A stretch of 6,491 nt of DNA from contig JBFIDG010000121.1 of NCBI GenBank assembly GCA_041581335.1, forward strand, positions 1 to 6,491. The letters are read 5' to 3'. Shown one piece after another: positions 5,249-6,491 of this stretch. The notes beneath the pieces are model-generated. The model was not told where the DNA came from. It saw nothing but the letters and a program-made list of their open reading frames with translations, and made no database searches. Position 1 is the first letter of the stretch, and the number at the start of each line of letters is the position of its first letter. The position numbers and the translations under genes were made by a program. The stretch is from JBFGSX01 sp041581335 (GTDB lineage Archaea; Thermoplasmatota; E2; JACPAO01; JAHFTW01).

Positions 5249-5938
5249 ATGGGTCTGACTGAACTGCTGTTCCAACTTGAGCTTCCCGAGTGGCCCGTTG
5301 CGGGCTTCACCCGGGAACACCCTGACAGCCGCGTCATCATGAACCACATCCGGTTCGACGAGGACCACTTCCCAGTCCGCAACATCTTCACGGTCTTGGC
5401 CGGCGAAGAGGCGACCAAGAAGTTCCTCAAGCTTCTCGAAGGCATGTACGCGGACATCCATGTCCTGCGCCACGACGACAACGCCCTCTCGGTGCTCGTC
5501 GAACCCAGCCCCGAGAAGATGAAGTTCCTCAAGGCCCCGTTCACGGAGGCGCTCCGCAGCCTCGGCGAAGACCGCATCCTGCGCCCCATCGTCATCAAGG
5601 ACGGCTGGATGACGGTCGGCATCATCACCGCCGCGCAGATCGAGATCGGCGACATCATCCGTACGGCCTCTGACAATTTCAAGAAGGCCGGCTTGAGCAT
5701 GAAACTGGTGCGCTGGGGCGAATACCGCCCCGAAGACCACCCCATCGGCGACTACGAAGAGAAGTTGACGCCCAAGCAATCGGAGATCGTCAAGATGGGG
5801 CTGGCGCTTGGCTTCTACAACAATCCCCGCCGCTGCAACCTCGAGACCCTCGCGAAAGTCTTCGGCATCAGCAAGGCCGCCGCCCACAACCGATTGAAGT
5901 CGGCCGAGCGCAAGATCTTGACCACGTACTTCTCGTAG
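5249..5938 (+). CDS. HTH_10 (bacterio-opsin activator-like) transcriptional regulator
   Basis: This 229-residue protein is a predicted DNA-binding regulator of the archaeal bacterio-opsin-activator-like class. The C-terminal domain (about 173-229) has the family signature: LTPKQSEIVKMGLALGFY, NNPRRCNLETLAKVFGIS, then KAAAHNRLKSAERKILTTY, matching the usual LTPRQ...GY...PR...LA..LGIS.....LRRAERK pattern. The N-terminal 170 residues are the variable sensor-like part typical of the class; it contains no PAS or GAF motif I can identify, so the signal is unknown. The length is usual for short members. The ATG at 5249 has a weak ribosome binding site, and a TATA-like box about 33 nt upstream suggests a nearly leaderless message. 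It is divergent from the two exported-protein genes and followed after 5 nt by a membrane-protein gene. The codon use is GC-rich and looks native. Confidence 0.88.
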   Translation: MGLTELLFQLELPEWPVAGFTREHPDSRVIMNHIRFDEDHFPVRNIFTVLAGEEATKKFLKLLEGMYADIHVLRHDDNALSVLVEPSPEKMKFLKAPFTEALRSLGEDRILRPIVIKDGWMTVGIITAAQIEIGDIIRTASDNFKKAGLSMKLVRWGEYRPEDHPIGDYEEKLTPKQSEIVKMGLALGFYNNPRRCNLETLAKVFGISKAAAHNRLKSAERKILTTYFS

Positions 5939-5943
5939 GTCGC

Positions 5944-6450
5944 ATGGGCGGGTCGTTCACGCGCTGGGACCACTGGGCCTTCGAGATCAGCGTGATGCTG
6001 GCCGGCGCCATGGGCTTTCTAGGGTTCTGGCTCGTCGCTGGCGCCAGCATCGGCCGCCACGACGGCGTCGATGTCGCGGCCGTGGCCCTCGGACTCCTGC
6101 TGGCGTTCGCGCCGACGGCCTTCGGAGCATGGTGGTGGATCAAGGCACGGCGCGGGCTTTGGCCAGGGCTTCTGGCCACACCACTGGCGGCGGTCCAGAC
6201 CTGGTGGTGGATTGGGCTCGGGTCGACCACGTGCCCACCATCAAGCGGTGACAGAGGCTTCTGCTTCAACGCCGTCGAATTGTCCGTCCCGGCGGCCGCC
6301 CTGGGCCTCGGCATGCTTGCCGGCCTCGTCGTGTGGTGGCTCCGGCAACCGGTCGGCGCAGGCGATGGCGTGGCGCCGTTCGCCATGGTGGCTTGGAGCG
6401 TTCCAAGTGCCATCGCGGCGACTTGGCTTGTTGTTGACATGATGTCCTGA
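5944..6450 (+). CDS. Unrecognised small membrane protein with five predicted helices
   Basis: I do not recognise this 168-residue protein. Hydrophobic segments lie at about 13-35, 44-66, 72-92, 114-132 and 143-165. The KARR after helix 2 and the Arg-containing loop after helix 4 put these on the cytoplasmic side, so the 94-113 loop between helices 3 and 4 should face outward. That loop carries Cys97 and Cys107, which could form a disulfide. It is notably rich in Trp, with a WWW after helix 2 and another in helix 3. The ATG follows the regulator stop by 5 nt, so the two genes are very probably co-transcribed and perhaps functionally paired, for example as a membrane partner that senses a signal for the regulator. 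That pairing is inference from arrangement. No transporter or enzyme signature is visible. Confidence 0.75.
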   Translation: MGGSFTRWDHWAFEISVMLAGAMGFLGFWLVAGASIGRHDGVDVAAVALGLLLAFAPTAFGAWWWIKARRGLWPGLLATPLAAVQTWWWIGLGSTTCPPSSGDRGFCFNAVELSVPAAALGLGMLAGLVVWWLRQPVGAGDGVAPFAMVAWSVPSAIAATWLVVDMMS

Positions 6451-6466
6451 GGCCGGCATGCCGGCC
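6451..6466. repeat. Perfect 16-nt palindrome at the 3' end of the membrane-protein gene
   Basis: GGCCGGCATGCCGGCC begins right after the TGA stop. As RNA it would fold into a 6-bp all-GC stem with a CATG tetraloop. No T-tract follows within the remaining 25 nt, so it is not a canonical terminator. The ATG of a probable next gene sits exactly in the loop. Confidence 0.7.
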
Positions 6467-6491
6467 GACCGAGTCTACAACTTGACCTGCA
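6458..6491 (+). CDS. Start of a next gene, partial (first eleven codons only)
   Basis: An ATG 7 nt after the stop of the membrane-protein gene opens a frame that runs to the window edge, reading MPADRVYNLTC. A TGAGG overlapping the previous stop lies 5 nt before this ATG and is a plausible ribosome binding site. The tight spacing suits a third gene of the regulator operon. The product cannot be identified from eleven residues, and the start codon is buried in the loop of a strong palindrome. Confidence 0.35.
   Translation, partial: MPADRVYNLTC

Noticed and set aside
5160..5250. Possible tRNA suggested by GTTCGAAC, which resembles a T-loop
   Set aside because: No acceptor, D or anticodon arms can be drawn around it; the sequence is better explained by the CGAACATGTTCG palindrome.
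5210..5887. Minus-strand open frames opposite the HTH regulator
   Set aside because: The regulator has a clear family domain; the antisense translations are compositional shadows.
1..6491. CRISPR array, insertion sequence, rRNA or integrase
   Set aside because: No regularly spaced direct repeats, transposase or integrase motifs, terminal inverted repeats or rRNA-like stretches were seen on either strand.

Overview
The window looks like a high-GC archaeal chromosome segment. The evidence is a prefoldin beta subunit (archaeal chaperone), an archaeal-type tRNA m1A methyltransferase, a regulator with a bacterio-opsin-activator-like (HTH_10) C-terminal helix-turn-helix, and start sites preceded by GGTGA/GAGG-type ribosome binding sites and TATA-like boxes rather than bacterial -35/-10 elements. 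HTH_10 regulators are common in haloarchaea and in Thermoplasmatota-like euryarchaea. The proteins are not as uniformly acidic as in haloarchaea, so a Thermoplasmatota-like euryarchaeon is my best guess. That lineage call is inference only.

Left part (about 1-3070, all minus strand) is a compact housekeeping operon read right to left: prefoldin beta (pfdB), tRNA (adenine-N1)-methyltransferase (trmI), an unrecognised four-helix membrane protein, dihydroorotase (pyrC), then the first codons of another gene leaving the window at position 1. pfdB/trmI and membrane protein/pyrC each overlap by 4 nt (ATGA), and pyrC is followed by TGAATG, so translational coupling is likely along the chain. An intergenic stretch of about 100 nt (3071-3171) separates it from the next unit and should hold its promoter.

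Middle part (3172-5093, minus strand) encodes two exported proteins I cannot assign to a family: a small acidic Sec-type secreted protein with eight cysteines, and a 455-residue predicted lipoprotein. The stop of the first and the GTG start of the second share one base (TAGTG), so they are probably made together. Their third-position GC is visibly lower than in the flanking genes, suggesting accessory or fast-evolving content.

Right part (5249-6491, plus strand) runs divergently: an HTH_10 regulator, 5 nt later a small five-helix membrane protein, then the probable first codons of another gene. The 155-nt divergent region (5094-5248) is unusually structured: an 11-G homopolymer able to pair with a C6 run around a TATA-like box, a CGATT/AATCG inverted repeat, a TATA-like box facing the regulator, and a perfect 12-bp palindrome just downstream of it. 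The working hypothesis is a regulator plus membrane protein controlling a co-translated pair of surface/secreted proteins, with possible autoregulation. This is inferred from arrangement alone.
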